DNA of 64,000 bases from Micromonospora eburnea. Lineage in GTDB: Bacteria; Actinomycetota; Actinomycetes; Mycobacteriales; Micromonosporaceae. The stretch spans positions 4,278,001 to 4,342,000 of the forward strand of contig NZ_FMHY01000002.1 in NCBI RefSeq assembly GCF_900090225.1, read 5' to 3'. Within the stretch, counting starts at the first letter, position 1. The number at the start of each line of letters is the position of its first letter. Under the pieces are notes generated by a model. The model saw only the letters and a program-made list of their open reading frames with translations. It made no database searches and was not told the origin of the DNA. The position numbers and the translations under genes are program-made. Positions 25,186-32,602 of this stretch are shown piece by piece.

Positions 25186-25722
25186 TCAACCGAGCCGGTC
25201 GAGCACCTCACCGGTGGTGATGACCTCACCGAAGCGGGGCAGGACCACCGTCAGCGCATGCTCGTGCTCGGCGGCCGTCATGCCGCTCATCGCGTCCGCG
25301 GCGAAGATGACCTCAAATCCGTGATCGGATGCGGCGCGAGCGGTGGACTCCACGCCCATCGTCGTCGCGAGCCCGGTCATGACCACTGTGCTCACGCCGC
25401 GCTCCCGCAGCCGATCGGCCAGGCCCGTGCCGTAGAACGCGCCGACGGTGTGCTTCACCACGGCGATGTCGCCGGGCTGCGGCTCCATCTCCGGGACGAA
25501 CCCGCTGCCGGGCGGCTGCTCGGCGACGTTGGGCCGATCCACGCGGACCAGCACCACAGTGCCGCCTGCCTGGCGGAACGCTGTCACCAGGCGACTCGCT
25601 CGGGCCACCACGTCGGCGCCCTTGTGCGGGCCCATGTCCTGCTCGACAATTCGCGGCATCAGGTCGACGACGATCAGCGCGGTGCGTTCGGCGACAATAT
25701 TCTTGGTAAGGGGTGAGGCCAC
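25186..25722 (-). CDS. Isochorismatase-fold hydrolase lacking the catalytic Cys
   Basis: This 178-residue protein has the isochorismatase/nicotinamidase fold: D20 in LIVVDLM, K90 in AVVKHTVGAF and the loop TGLATTMGVESTAR. In cysteine hydrolases the residue before VEST is the nucleophilic Cys; here it is G123. True isochorismatases such as EntB and PhzD also lack this Cys and use the Asp with a water molecule. It is therefore not a nicotinamidase-type amidase, but its substrate is unknown, and no chorismate pathway gene is nearby. It stands alone. Confidence 0.82.
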   Translation of the reverse strand: MASPLTKNIVAERTALIVVDLMPRIVEQDMGPHKGADVVARASRLVTAFRQAGGTVVLVRVDRPNVAEQPPGSGFVPEMEPQPGDIAVVKHTVGAFYGTGLADRLRERGVSTVVMTGLATTMGVESTARAASDHGFEVIFAADAMSGMTAAEHEHALTVVLPRFGEVITTGEVLDRLG

Positions 25723-25747
25723 GCCGAGAACCTAACATCCCGCGCGT

Positions 25748-25779
25748 GGTGCCCGCCGAACGTGTGGTCGGCGGGCACC
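25748..25779 (-). terminator. 12-bp hairpin, terminator of the arsN1-flavoprotein unit
   Basis: GGTGCCCGCCGA (25748-25759) pairs perfectly with TCGGCGGGCACC (25768-25779) around an eight-base loop, starting 19 bases beyond the flavoprotein stop on the minus strand. It should end that transcript before the isochorismatase gene. Confidence 0.7.
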
Positions 25780-25797
25780 TGAGGCGGTGATCGGGCA

Positions 25798-27213
25798 TCA
25801 ACCGGCGCAGCAGCCGCCGGTCTGGCCGTCGCCAGCGGCGTCGAGGGTGACCAGGGCCAGCGGCGCGGACAGCAGTCCACCGGAGATGCCGGTCGCCAGG
25901 CCCCGGCCGGCAGCCGCGGTGGTCGGGGCGGGCTCGCAGCAGCCGCCGCTGCCGGTGGAGTCGACGGGGTTGCTGTTGCACACGCCGGTTTCGGGCAGGT
26001 CGAGCTGGACGTCGCGGGCGGCGGCCCAGTCGCCGGCGAGAGCGGCGACGACGGAGCGGACCTGCTCGTAGCCGGTGGCCATGAGGAAGGTGGGCGCGCG
26101 GCCGTAGCTCTTCATACCGACGGCGTAGTAGCCGGGCTCAGGGTGGGCGAGTTCGTCCACGCCGTGCGGGGGCACCGTGCCGCAGGAGTGCTCGTTGGGG
26201 TCGATCAGTGGAGCGAGCGCGCGGGTAGCGCCCATGATCGGGTCGAGGTCCAGGCGCAGTTCGGCGGCGATGGCATGGTCGGGGCGGAAGCCGGTGGCCG
26301 CAACAATCCGGTCGACGGTGATGGACTCGTTGGTGCCGTCAACGTGGCGGACGACGACGGCGACTCGGCCGTCGGTCGGGGTGAGCGCGTGGACGGAGAA
26401 GCCCGTGAGCAGCCGGACCCGACCGGAATCCACATGGTCACGCAGCCGGGAGCCCAGCGCCCCACGCGCCGGGAGGGCGTCGGCCTCGCCGCCGCCATAG
26501 GTGCGAGCCGGGGACGCGGAGCGAATGGCCCAGGTCACCTCGGTTCCGGGCGTCTCGGTGGCAAGTTCGGCCAGGGAGAGCAGGGTGTTGGCGGCCGAGT
26601 GGCCGGCGCCGACAACCAGGGTGTGCCGGCCGGCGAAGCTGTCCCGGTCGGCGCCGAGCACGTCCGGCAGGGCGTGCTCCAGGAAGGCGCCGGCCTCCTT
26701 TTCGCCCCGTGCCGGGAGGCCGGAGGCGCCGAGGACGTTGGGGGTGCCCCAGGTGCCGGAGGCGTCGATGACCGCGCGGGCCAGGAGTTCTTCGCCGCCG
26801 GCGAGGCGGATCAGAAACGGGGCCTGCTCGCGGCCGGCGGTACGCAGCCGGTCGAAGCCGAGGCGGCTGATCGCCTCGACCCGGGCACGGTAGCGCAGGT
26901 GCGGTTTGAGCTGGGGCAGCTCGGCGAGCGGCCGCAGGTAGTCGGCGACGAGGTCGGCGCCGGTGGGCAGGGCCTCGAGGTCGGGGGCGACCCAGCCGGC
27001 GTCGTCGAGCAGGCGTCGGGCAGCGGGGTCGATGTTGTACCGCCACGGGGAGAACACCCGCACGTGCCCCCACTGCCCTACCGCCGCGCCCGCGGCGTCC
27101 CCGGCCTCCAGGACAAGGAAGGGCAGGCCACGCTCGTGTAGGTGGGCGGCGGCAGCCAGACCCACCGGGCCCGCGCCGACCACCACGACGGGCAACTCGT
27201 CCAGGACACTCAT
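25798..27213 (-). CDS. Arsenic-island FAD/NAD(P)H oxidoreductase with Cys-rich tail
   Basis: This 471-residue flavoprotein resembles flavin monooxygenases/thioredoxin-reductase-like enzymes. It has an FAD motif VVVGAGPVGLAAA (about 10-22), a second dinucleotide motif LVVGAGHSAANT (about 200) and an ATGFRPD signature. The unusual C-terminal tail (about 425-471) holds a single Cys in ETGVCNSN, a vicinal pair in GGCCEP and another at the very end, GGCCAG. Such pairs bind As(III) or relay electrons, as the C-terminal pair of mercuric reductase does for Hg(II). It lies in the arsenic island downstream of arsN1 and directly behind an ArsR-type operator (27230-27248). The exact reaction (arsenical oxidation or reduction) is unknown. 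Confidence 0.85.
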   Translation of the reverse strand: MSVLDELPVVVVGAGPVGLAAAAHLHERGLPFLVLEAGDAAGAAVGQWGHVRVFSPWRYNIDPAARRLLDDAGWVAPDLEALPTGADLVADYLRPLAELPQLKPHLRYRARVEAISRLGFDRLRTAGREQAPFLIRLAGGEELLARAVIDASGTWGTPNVLGASGLPARGEKEAGAFLEHALPDVLGADRDSFAGRHTLVVGAGHSAANTLLSLAELATETPGTEVTWAIRSASPARTYGGGEADALPARGALGSRLRDHVDSGRVRLLTGFSVHALTPTDGRVAVVVRHVDGTNESITVDRIVAATGFRPDHAIAAELRLDLDPIMGATRALAPLIDPNEHSCGTVPPHGVDELAHPEPGYYAVGMKSYGRAPTFLMATGYEQVRSVVAALAGDWAAARDVQLDLPETGVCNSNPVDSTGSGGCCEPAPTTAAAGRGLATGISGGLLSAPLALVTLDAAGDGQTGGCCAG

Positions 27214-27229
27214 CGATAACTCCTCTGGG

Positions 27230-27248
27230 TTGAAAACTGTCGAATCAA
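27230..27248 (-). promoter_or_regulatory. ArsR-type operator, copy 1
   Basis: TTGAAAACTGTCGAATCAA (plus strand) is a TTGA...TCAA inverted repeat 17 bases before the flavoprotein start. It differs at only three central positions from the site before the first arsR gene (27942-27960), so both should bind the same repressor. Confidence 0.7.
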
Positions 27249-27288
27249 GAAGGTGCGGATGTGCTGCGGCAGGCGGAACCGCAGTGGC

Positions 27289-27786
27289 TCAGTCGATGAC
27301 GGGGCTGCGGCGCTCCAGCAGGACGACATCACGCCATCGGCCGTGGTGCCGCCCGACCCGCTCGCGGGTGCCGACGACCCGGAAGCCGGCGCGCTGGTGC
27401 AGAGCCAGGCTGGCGGTGTTCTCCGGGAAGACACCGGACTGGATGGTCCAGATCCCGGCCCGCTCGGTCGAGGCGATGAGCGTGTCCAGCAGGAGCCGGG
27501 CCACGCCACGGCCCCGGGCCGCCGGGTCGACGTAGACGGAGTGCTCGACCACCCCGGCGTAGACGGCGCGGGTCGAGGTGGGCGAGACGGCGACCCAGCC
27601 GAGCACGACATCGTCGCCGTCGACGGCGACGAAGCGATGGTCGTGCAGCTTGCCGGCGTCGAACACCGCCCAGGTGGGGGCGGTGGTTTCGAAGCTGGCG
27701 TCACCGCCGTCGAGGCCGGCCTGGTAGATGGCGAGCACCCGGGCGGCGTCGTCCCCGGTCATGGGGCGGACGGTGAGGTCGGCCAT
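27289..27786 (-). CDS. arsN1: GNAT acetyltransferase, ArsN1/phosphinothricin type
   Basis: This 165-residue N-acetyltransferase belongs to the phosphinothricin acetyltransferase group: VRPMTGDDAARVLAIYQAGL at the start, GDASFETTAP, the acetyl-CoA loop VDPAARGRGVARLLL, and GVFPENTASLALHQRAGF. Relatives in arsenic operons (ArsN1) acetylate the arsenical antibiotic arsinothricin. The position between arsR and the arsenic flavoprotein supports that role over herbicide-type phosphinothricin resistance. Its start is 213 bases from the divergent arsR gene; the operator at 27942-27960 lies between them. Confidence 0.8.
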   Translation of the reverse strand: MADLTVRPMTGDDAARVLAIYQAGLDGGDASFETTAPTWAVFDAGKLHDHRFVAVDGDDVVLGWVAVSPTSTRAVYAGVVEHSVYVDPAARGRGVARLLLDTLIASTERAGIWTIQSGVFPENTASLALHQRAGFRVVGTRERVGRHHGRWRDVVLLERRSPVID

Positions 27787-27941
27787 CAGCCGGCTCCGTT
27801 CGGGTGGGGGGCCGGGCGGCCCATGACGACATCGGCTGCCGACGTAGGTCTGGGCGGTGCCCCGCCCATCCCGGCCGGCGCCGACCGCGTGCGGCGGATG
27901 GAGCCGAGCATGCTCGTCCTCATTTCCTCAGTACGCCTGTC

Positions 27942-27960
27942 TTGACGTCTGTCGAATCAA
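27942..27960 (+). promoter_or_regulatory. ArsR-type operator, copy 2
   Basis: TTGACGTCTGTCGAATCAA carries the same TTGA...CTGTCGAATCAA as the site at 27230-27248. It lies 39 bases before the arsR start and upstream of divergent arsN1, so one repressor could control both directions. Its first six bases, TTGACG, could also serve as a -35 box. Confidence 0.7.
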
Positions 27961-27999
27961 ACAGTTGCACGCTGATTAGAGGGATGTCAACCTAGAGGC

Positions 28000-28383
28000 A
28001 TGTCGAACCAACCCGCGCCGCTTCCCGTCGTCGACCTCAACGCCGACGTGCCGTGCTGCCCTCCGCTGGCCCAGCGTCGGGTGCCGGCCGAGGCGGCCGC
28101 GGTGCTGGCGCCCGCGTTCAAGGCCCTGGGTGATCCGGTACGGCTACAGCTGATGTCGATGATCGCCTCTGCCGAGGGCGGGGAAGCCTGCGTGTGCGAC
28201 CTGACGCCGGCGTTCGACCTGACCGGGCCGACGATCTCCCACCACCTCAGAACGCTGCGCGAGGCGGGCCTGGTGGACGCCGAGCGGCGGGGCACCTGGG
28301 TCTACTACCGGGCCCGACCGCAGATCCTGCGCCAGCTCGCCGCCCTGCTGTCGATCGAGCCGGCAGCCGCGTCCCGGGCCTGA
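28000..28383 (+). CDS. arsR: ArsR-family arsenic-sensing repressor (first)
   Basis: This 127-residue winged-helix repressor has the core FKALGDPVRLQLMSMI, recognition helix TGPTISHHLRTLREAGL and wing RRGTWVYYRA. The metal-binding helix reads ACVCDLTPAF, with the Cys-x-Cys of classical As(III)/Sb(III) sensors. A further pair, DVPCCPPL near residue 19, may give a third and fourth ligand, as in other actinobacterial ArsR proteins. It probably represses itself, arsN1 and the flavoprotein through the two TTGA...TCAA operators. Its stop converges with the second flavoprotein gene 12 bases away. Confidence 0.92.
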   Translation: MSNQPAPLPVVDLNADVPCCPPLAQRRVPAEAAAVLAPAFKALGDPVRLQLMSMIASAEGGEACVCDLTPAFDLTGPTISHHLRTLREAGLVDAERRGTWVYYRARPQILRQLAALLSIEPAAASRA

Positions 28384-28395
28384 CCCGCTCCCCCG

Positions 28396-29541
28396 TCACC
28401 GCTGCCCACCGCCGGCGGCTCGTTGCGCCGGCGACGTCGACGGCAGGTGACCGGAGGGGGCGTGAGGCTTCTGGCGGAGTCCACGAGGACGGCAGTGTGC
28501 GGCGAGGGCGGCCATGACGTGCGCAGCGTCGCGCCCCACGCCGCGCAGGGTGTTCGAGGCGAAGGATCGCTGGAACTCCAGACCCAGGTAGACCAGGCCG
28601 GGATGCGTCGAGGAGATCCCGCCGACCTGCTGCGGCATGCCGCGGTCGAGGGTGGCAAGGGGTGCGAGGTAGTCGACGTCGGGGCGGTAGCCGGTGGCGA
28701 AGATGACCGCGTCGACCGCCTCGGTGGTGCCGTCGCTCCAGACGACACCGTCGGCGGTGAAGCGGGTGAACATGTCTCGCCGGTCAAGCTCGCCCGAGGT
28801 GATGGCGTCGCGGTAGCGGCCGGCGTCGATCACGGCGGCGTGCCGGACGAGACGGGTGACGACCGCGCGCGGGAGGCGATCGGCGCCGGTGACGCGCAGC
28901 CAGTGGTGCAGGTCCCGGCCTCGGATACGCTGTGGCAGGAACCGGACCGGTTCGCGGGTCGCCAGGGTCACCCGGGCGTGCGTGTTGAGTTCGTAGGCGA
29001 CCTGGACGGCGGAGTTGCCGGCGCCCACGACGACGACGCGCTTGCCGGCGTACGCGTCGGGGCGGCGGTAGCGGGCGACGTGCCGCAGGTCGCCGCCGTA
29101 CTCGCCCTGTCCCGGCAACGTCGGCAGGTACGGGTTGCCGAAGGAGCCGGTGGCGGCAACAACCCCGATCCCGCCCAGCTCATCGCCACTGTCGGTATGC
29201 ACGAGGTATCCCCCGGTCGGCCGGGCGTGCACGGCGACCACCCGGGTGCGGGTGCGGACCTCGACGTCAAGGGCGTCGACGTAGCGGCGCAGGTAGGCGG
29301 TGACCTCGTCACGGTGCGGGTAGCGGTCCGGGTCGCCGTCGAAGGGCATGCCGGGCAGTGCGCTGTAGCGGGCGGGTGAGAAGAGGGTGAGGCTGTCGTA
29401 GTAGCGCGGCCACGAGCCGACCGGTTCGACGCCGGCGTCCAGGACGACGGGGCGCAGACCGGCGTTCAGGGCGGCGCGGGCGGCGGCGAGGCCGGACTGG
29501 CCGCCGCCAATGATGATCACGGAGTTGGCTTGAGCAGGCAC
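28396..29541 (-). CDS. ArsO-like flavin monooxygenase
   Basis: The 381-residue flavoprotein has the FAD motif IIIGGGQSGLAAARA at its start, SWPRYYDSLTLFSPARYSAL, an NAD(P)H motif VVVVGAGNSAVQVA and FATGYRPDVDYL. This arrangement matches the CzcO/ArsO flavin-binding monooxygenases; ArsO is known from actinomycete arsenic operons. It has no Cys-rich tail, unlike the other flavoprotein of the island. The GTG start at 29541 has AGAGGG directly upstream. It is divergent from the second arsR gene across an AT-rich palindrome that probably controls both. Confidence 0.82.
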   Translation of the reverse strand: MPAQANSVIIIGGGQSGLAAARAALNAGLRPVVLDAGVEPVGSWPRYYDSLTLFSPARYSALPGMPFDGDPDRYPHRDEVTAYLRRYVDALDVEVRTRTRVVAVHARPTGGYLVHTDSGDELGGIGVVAATGSFGNPYLPTLPGQGEYGGDLRHVARYRRPDAYAGKRVVVVGAGNSAVQVAYELNTHARVTLATREPVRFLPQRIRGRDLHHWLRVTGADRLPRAVVTRLVRHAAVIDAGRYRDAITSGELDRRDMFTRFTADGVVWSDGTTEAVDAVIFATGYRPDVDYLAPLATLDRGMPQQVGGISSTHPGLVYLGLEFQRSFASNTLRGVGRDAAHVMAALAAHCRPRGLRQKPHAPSGHLPSTSPAQRAAGGGQR

Positions 29542-29550
29542 CCTCTGATC

Positions 29551-29578
29551 ATATCGTCATTTTGTTGAATGACAATAT
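29551..29578. promoter_or_regulatory. 28-bp AT-rich palindromic operator between flavoprotein and arsR
   Basis: ATATCGTCATT at one end and AATGACAATAT at the other are near-perfect reverse complements around TTGTTG. It lies exactly between the divergent arsO-like and second arsR genes, 10 bases from the flavoprotein start, and stands out by its low GC. Its sequence differs from the TTGA...TCAA sites, so the second ArsR probably recognises it. Confidence 0.72.
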
Positions 29579-29603
29579 GATGATGGCGAGGAAGGGTGTG
29601 ACC

Positions 29604-29936
29604 ATGAGCCAGACCCCCGACGATCAGCCGCCCGGACCACAGGGCGCCACTCCAGCCCTCGCGCCGCAGACGCAGGAGTTCCTCAAGGCCCTCGGCAGTC
29701 CCACCCGCCAGCGCATCATGATGCTGTTCGCCCGCGGCGCCGAGATGTCCGTGGGCGAGGTGGCGGAGCGGGTCGGCATCAGCCAGGCCACCGCGTCACA
29801 GCAGTTGGCCCTGCTGCGACGCGGCGGCGTGGTCACCTCGCGCCGGGACGGCAAGACGGTGTTCTACCGGGCAGACCGTGACGGCACCCTGGCCGCCCTG
29901 TCGGATCTGCAGTCCTACCTGACCACCTGCTGCTAG
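29604..29936 (+). CDS. ArsR-family repressor (second), C-terminal Cys pair
   Basis: The product of 110 residues is a winged-helix regulator: FLKALGSPTRQRIMMLF, MSVGEVAERVGISQATASQQLALLRRGGVV and wing RRDGKTVFYRA. The usual Cys-x-Cys helix is absent (SVGEV); instead the chain ends in TTCC, a vicinal Cys pair, as in ArsR types that sense As(III) through C-terminal cysteines. The ATG at 29604 is preferred because GAGGAAGGG lies eight bases upstream. It is divergent from the arsO-like gene and probably autoregulates through the palindrome at 29551-29578. Confidence 0.87.
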   Translation: MSQTPDDQPPGPQGATPALAPQTQEFLKALGSPTRQRIMMLFARGAEMSVGEVAERVGISQATASQQLALLRRGGVVTSRRDGKTVFYRADRDGTLAALSDLQSYLTTCC

Positions 29937-30013
29937 TCAGCCGGCACGACGGCACCGGCACCGGCACGACGACACCGGCACGATCAAGGACTCGACTTGA
30001 CTCCGCAGGATTA

Positions 30014-30033
30014 CTCAGCGATGGTTGAGTCAA
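30014..30033 (+). promoter_or_regulatory. Candidate operator before the arsR-arsC fusion
   Basis: ACTCA...TGAGT arms frame this stretch, and TTGAGTCAA at 30025-30033 is a nine-base palindrome immediately before the probable start. It resembles an autoregulatory ArsR site but differs from the other two operator types of the island. Confidence 0.4.
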
Positions 30034-30715
30034 TGAGCATTGAGTCTTCTTTCCTCGCGCGGGCCCGGATCCACGCCGCCCTCGGCGACCCGGCCCGCCT
30101 GGCGATCGTGGACGCGCTCACCCTGGGCGACGCCTCCCCCGGGGAGATCGCCCAGACCCTCGACCTGCCGACGAACCTGGTCGCCCACCACGTCAAGGTC
30201 CTCACCGACGCCGAACTCGTCACCAAGGGCCGCTCCGAGGGCGACCGGCGCCGCACCTACCTGCGCCTACGCCCCGAGACACTCGCCACCCTCGCCACCC
30301 CTCGCCTGACCGGCGTCGGCCGGGTCGTCTTCGTGTGCACCCACAACTCCGCCCGGTCCCAGTTGGCCGCCGCCCTGTGGAAGCGGCGCACCCACCGCGC
30401 CGCCGCCTCCGCCGGCACACAGCCCGCCCCCGGGTGCACCCCCGCGCGGTGGCCGTGGCCCACCGCCACCACCTGGACCTCGACCCGACCGGCACCGCCC
30501 ACGTCACCGACGTCGTCCGCGCCGACGATTTGGTCATCGCCGTGTGCGACAACGCCCACGAGGAACTGACCGGCCCGGTCCGCCCCCGCCTGCACTGGTC
30601 CGTGCCCGACCCCGCGCGCGCGGACACCGACGAGGCGTTCGAAGCCGCCTACGCCGACCTCGCCGACCGCGTCGACCGGCTCGCCCCCGCCGTCCTGCCC
30701 AGAGGTCCCCGATGA
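30033..30715 (+). pseudogene. ArsR-ArsC fusion, frameshifted in the ArsC part
   Basis: The first frame encodes an ArsR-like winged helix (ARARIHAALGDPARLAIVDAL, LPTNLVAHHVKVL) joined to a low-molecular-weight phosphatase-type arsenate reductase domain with the active loop FVCTHNSARSQ. After SAGTQPAP the frame turns to nonsense. The next frame carries on with VHPRAVAVAHRHHLDL, DVVRADDLVIAVCDNAHEEL and LHWSVPDPARADTDEAF to a stop at 30713-30715. Adding one C to the five-C run at 30427-30431 restores a fusion of about 227 residues. It is thus a recent pseudogene or a homopolymer error. The start is uncertain (TTG 29997, ATG 30021 or ATG 30033). Its stop overlaps the next ATG. Confidence 0.82.
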
Positions 30716-30864
30716 CCGACACGGGCGCCCACCCTCCCGAGCCACACGGCCGCCACACCCACTACCGGCTCACCGCCCAAGCCCTTGAGGAAGCCGCCCA
30801 GCACCTGGGCCGCCTCGCCCAACGCGCACGCGCCACCACGGAAAATCGACGGGAGTGCCCATGA
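30712..30864 (+). CDS. Tiny unknown protein of the arsenic operon
   Basis: This 50-residue protein is His- and Arg-rich (EPHGRHTHYRLTAQAL) and then forms one likely amphipathic helix (EEAAQHLGRLAQRARA). It overlaps the upstream fusion gene (ATGA) and the downstream ACR3 gene (ATGA), which strongly argues that it is translated. No Cys is present, so direct As(III) binding by thiols is excluded. Function is unknown; an accessory of the arsenite pump or reductase is possible. Confidence 0.65.
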   Translation: MTDTGAHPPEPHGRHTHYRLTAQALEEAAQHLGRLAQRARATTENRRECP

Positions 30865-31949
30865 GCACCGCCACCCGAGCCCACGCCGCCGAGACACCGG
30901 TGGTGGCCCGGCTGTCCCGCCTCGATCGGTTCCTACCGGTCTGGATCGGCCTGGCCATGGTCGCCGGCCTGCTACTCGGCCGGATCGTCCCCGGGCTGAA
31001 CACCGCGCTCGACGCGGTCAAGGTCGGCGGAATCTCCCTCCCCATCGCCCTCGGCCTGCTGATCATGATGTATCCGGTGCTGGCCAAGGTCCGCTATGAC
31101 CGCCTCGACACCGTCACCGGCGACCGCCGCCTGCTGGCCTCGTCGCTGGTCCTCAACTGGATCGTCGGCCCCGCCGTCATGTTCGCCCTGGCCTGGGCGT
31201 TCCTGGCCGACCAGCCGGAGTACCGCACCGGCCTGATCATCGTCGGTCTCGCCCGCTGCATCGCCATGGTCATCATCTGGAACGACCTCGCGTGCGGCGA
31301 CCGGGAGGCCGCCGCTGTCCTCGTCGCCCTGAACTCGGTGTTCCAGGTGCTCGCCTTCGGCCTGCTCGGCTGGTTCTACCTGTCGGTGCTGCCCGGCTGG
31401 CTGGGTCTGGACGGTGCCGCGCTGGAGGTGTCCGGCTGGGACATCGCCCGCAACGTGCTCGTCTTCCTCGGCATCCCGCTGCTCGCCGGCTACCTCTCCC
31501 GCCGTATCGGCGAGCGCGCCAAGGACCGCGACTGGTACGAGCGACGGTTCCTGCCCAAGGTCGGACCCGTCGCCCTGTACGGACTGCTTTTCACGATCGT
31601 CGTCCTCTTCGCCTTACAGGGCGAGGCCATCACCGACCGGCCGGTGGACGTGGCTCGCATCGCCGTGCCGCTGCTGGCCTACTTCGCCCTCATGTGGGCC
31701 GGCTCCTACCTGCTCGGCCGGGCCGTCGGCCTGAACTACGAACGCACCACCACATTGGCGTTCACCGCGGCGGGAAACAACTTCGAACTGGCCATCGCGG
31801 TCGCGATCGGCACGTTCGGGGTCGCTTCCGGCCAGGCCCTCGCCGGCGTCGTCGGTCCGCTGATCGAAGTTCCCGTTCTCGTCGGACTGGTCTACGTGTC
31901 CCTCTGGGCCCGTCGCCGGCTGTTCCCGAATCCGGTGTCCCAGCCGTAG
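30861..31949 (+). CDS. acr3: ACR3-type arsenite efflux pump
   Basis: This 362-residue membrane protein exports arsenite. It has about ten hydrophobic segments, the conserved Cys133 in GLARCIAMVIIWNDLACGD, which is essential in ACR3 proteins, and the C-terminal hallmark AFTAAGNNFELAIAVAIGTFG. Length and motifs match ACR3, not the ArsB family. The ATG at 30861 overlaps the preceding small gene. It is followed by arsC in the same direction, so arsenate reduced by ArsC can be exported. Confidence 0.95.
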   Translation: MSTATRAHAAETPVVARLSRLDRFLPVWIGLAMVAGLLLGRIVPGLNTALDAVKVGGISLPIALGLLIMMYPVLAKVRYDRLDTVTGDRRLLASSLVLNWIVGPAVMFALAWAFLADQPEYRTGLIIVGLARCIAMVIIWNDLACGDREAAAVLVALNSVFQVLAFGLLGWFYLSVLPGWLGLDGAALEVSGWDIARNVLVFLGIPLLAGYLSRRIGERAKDRDWYERRFLPKVGPVALYGLLFTIVVLFALQGEAITDRPVDVARIAVPLLAYFALMWAGSYLLGRAVGLNYERTTTLAFTAAGNNFELAIAVAIGTFGVASGQALAGVVGPLIEVPVLVGLVYVSLWARRRLFPNPVSQP

Positions 31950-32021
31950 GTGCCTGCACTGCGTCCACGTCCGCCGTCGGCGTCCGCGCGCTGCGGCCGA
32001 CACCGAAGCATGGAGAACGTC

Positions 32022-32429
32022 ATGAGCGCCAAGCCCAGCGTCCTGTTCGTCTGCGTCCACAACGCCGGCCGCTCCCAGATGGCCGCCGGCTGGCTGCGCC
32101 ACCTCGCCGGCGACACCGTCGAGGTCCGCTCCGCCGGCTCCGCCCCCGCCGACCAGGTCAACCCCGCCGCCGTCGAGGCGATGCGCGAGGTCGGCATCGA
32201 CATCACCGACCAGACCCCCAAGCTCCTCGAGTACGCCACCGCCGAGTCGTCCGACGTCATCGTCACCATGGGCTGCGGCGACGCCTGCCCCGTCTTCCCC
32301 GGCAGGCGCTACGAGGACTGGAAACTCGACGATCCCGCCGGCAAGGGCGTCGACGCCGTCCGCCCGATCCGCGACGAGATCCGCACCCGCGTCGAGAAGC
32401 TCCTCACCGAGCTTCGTCCTTCCGCCTGA
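32022..32429 (+). CDS. arsC: Arsenate reductase, thioredoxin-linked LMW phosphatase type
   Basis: The 135-residue enzyme reduces arsenate to arsenite for export by ACR3. The P-loop C11-V-H-N-A-G-R17 (FVCVHNAGRSQM) matches the LMW-phosphatase fold, and C85 with C89 in TMGCGDACP are placed for a disulfide relay. DDPAGK supplies the catalytic Asp. The ATG at 32022 is chosen for GGAG six bases upstream; ATG 32010 is possible. Because the fused ArsC upstream is frameshifted, this is the intact reductase of the island. Confidence 0.93.
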   Translation: MSAKPSVLFVCVHNAGRSQMAAGWLRHLAGDTVEVRSAGSAPADQVNPAAVEAMREVGIDITDQTPKLLEYATAESSDVIVTMGCGDACPVFPGRRYEDWKLDDPAGKGVDAVRPIRDEIRTRVEKLLTELRPSA

Positions 32430-32602
32430 CCCACCCGCCCGGGCCGATCGAGTCGCCGCGGGATCCGCGTCACGATGGGCCGATGCCGGCACTCGCCCCT
32501 CGGCCGGGGACACCGCCGGGACGGGGCGACGGTGCTCCTATCCGCAAATTGACGGCGGCCGGGTCCGGGTTCGACCGGCGTATCGATGGTGTTGGTGCAA
32601 CG

